Positions 4,992 through 5,065 of a DNA stretch of 5,065 bases are shown here, one piece after another (positions within the stretch are counted from its first letter, which is position 1; the number at the start of each line of letters is the position of its first letter). The position numbers and the translations under genes are program-made. The notes below the pieces were generated by a model. The model did not search any database and was not told the origin of the DNA. It saw only the letters and a program-made list of their open reading frames with translations. Origin of the DNA: Anaerolineales bacterium UBA3940 (lineage in GTDB: Bacteria; Chloroflexota; Anaerolineae; Aggregatilineales; UBA3940); the NCBI GenBank assembly GCA_002385675.1, contig DGDY01000230.1:1-5065 (forward strand). The letters are read 5' to 3'.

Positions 4992-5065
4992 ATGAGTGAT
5001 ATGCCCCGAAAGATTGAAGCGCCAGAGAAAGACACCGGGCAGGTTCCCTCCGCTGTCTGGTGGAT
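4992..5065 (+). CDS. Start of an unidentified protein gene (3' end outside window)
   Basis: An open frame begins at the ATG at 4992 and runs without a stop to the window edge. It gives 24 residues beginning MSDMPRKIEAPEK and ending PSAVWW. The segment is hydrophilic and charged with two tryptophans at the cut. It shows no signal peptide and is too short to assign to a family. Support comes from the extended -10 promoter at 4871-4879 and the purine-rich AAGGGAGG at 4973-4980. An in-frame ATG at 5001 is a possible alternative start but lies 20 bases from the Shine-Dalgarno. Confidence 0.6.
   Translation, partial: MSDMPRKIEAPEKDTGQVPSAVWW

Noticed and set aside
1..5065. CRISPR arrays, insertion sequences, tRNA or rRNA genes
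   Set aside because: No regularly spaced repeats, transposase motifs, terminal inverted repeats flanking a gene, or cloverleaf-like sequences were seen on either strand.

Overview
The window is a GC-rich bacterial stretch with every convincing gene on the + strand. It contains five complete protein genes and two genes cut by the window edges. No rRNA, tRNA, CRISPR array or mobile element was seen. The style of the proteins suggests Chloroflexota, possibly Anaerolineae or a relative. The main hints are the winged-helix plus AAA+ ATPase, the small GPLN-containing three-helix membrane protein, and the UbiE-like methyltransferase with its LAWTYDLVS-type N-terminus. This placement is recalled family resemblance, not a search result.

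Layout. Bases 1-660 hold the C-terminal 219 residues of a PLP-dependent class V aminotransferase/cysteine-desulfurase-fold enzyme. Overlapping its last 20 bases is a 466-residue AAA+ ATPase (641-2041) with an N-terminal winged-helix-like domain. A strong 12-bp terminator hairpin lies just after it (2060-2099). It marks a likely transcription-unit boundary, although sequence 5' of it can form a competing fold. Next come a glycerophosphodiester phosphodiesterase (about 2110-2898), a ChbG/YdjC-family carbohydrate deacetylase (2946-3815), a UbiE-like SAM methyltransferase (3815-4477, overlapping the deacetylase stop as TGATG) and a 92-residue three-helix membrane protein (4532-4810). After a 181-base intergenic region, a new gene starts at about 4992 and runs off the window. 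That intergenic region holds the best promoter in the window, an extended -10 TGCTATAAT inside a large inverted repeat.

How the genes fit together. The deacetylase and methyltransferase are almost certainly co-translated. The phosphodiesterase and the small membrane protein are close enough to share their transcript. A phosphodiester hydrolase, an N-acetyl-sugar deacetylase, a quinone- or lipid-type methyltransferase and a membrane protein together loosely suggest envelope or lipid salvage and modification, but nothing in the sequence proves a common pathway. The genes themselves are ordinary families. The more unusual material is in the two intergenic regions (2040-2110 and 4811-4992) and in the ATPase, which has a DD Walker B and a long Walker A to Walker B interval. 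I found no convincing evidence of a wholly new biological system.
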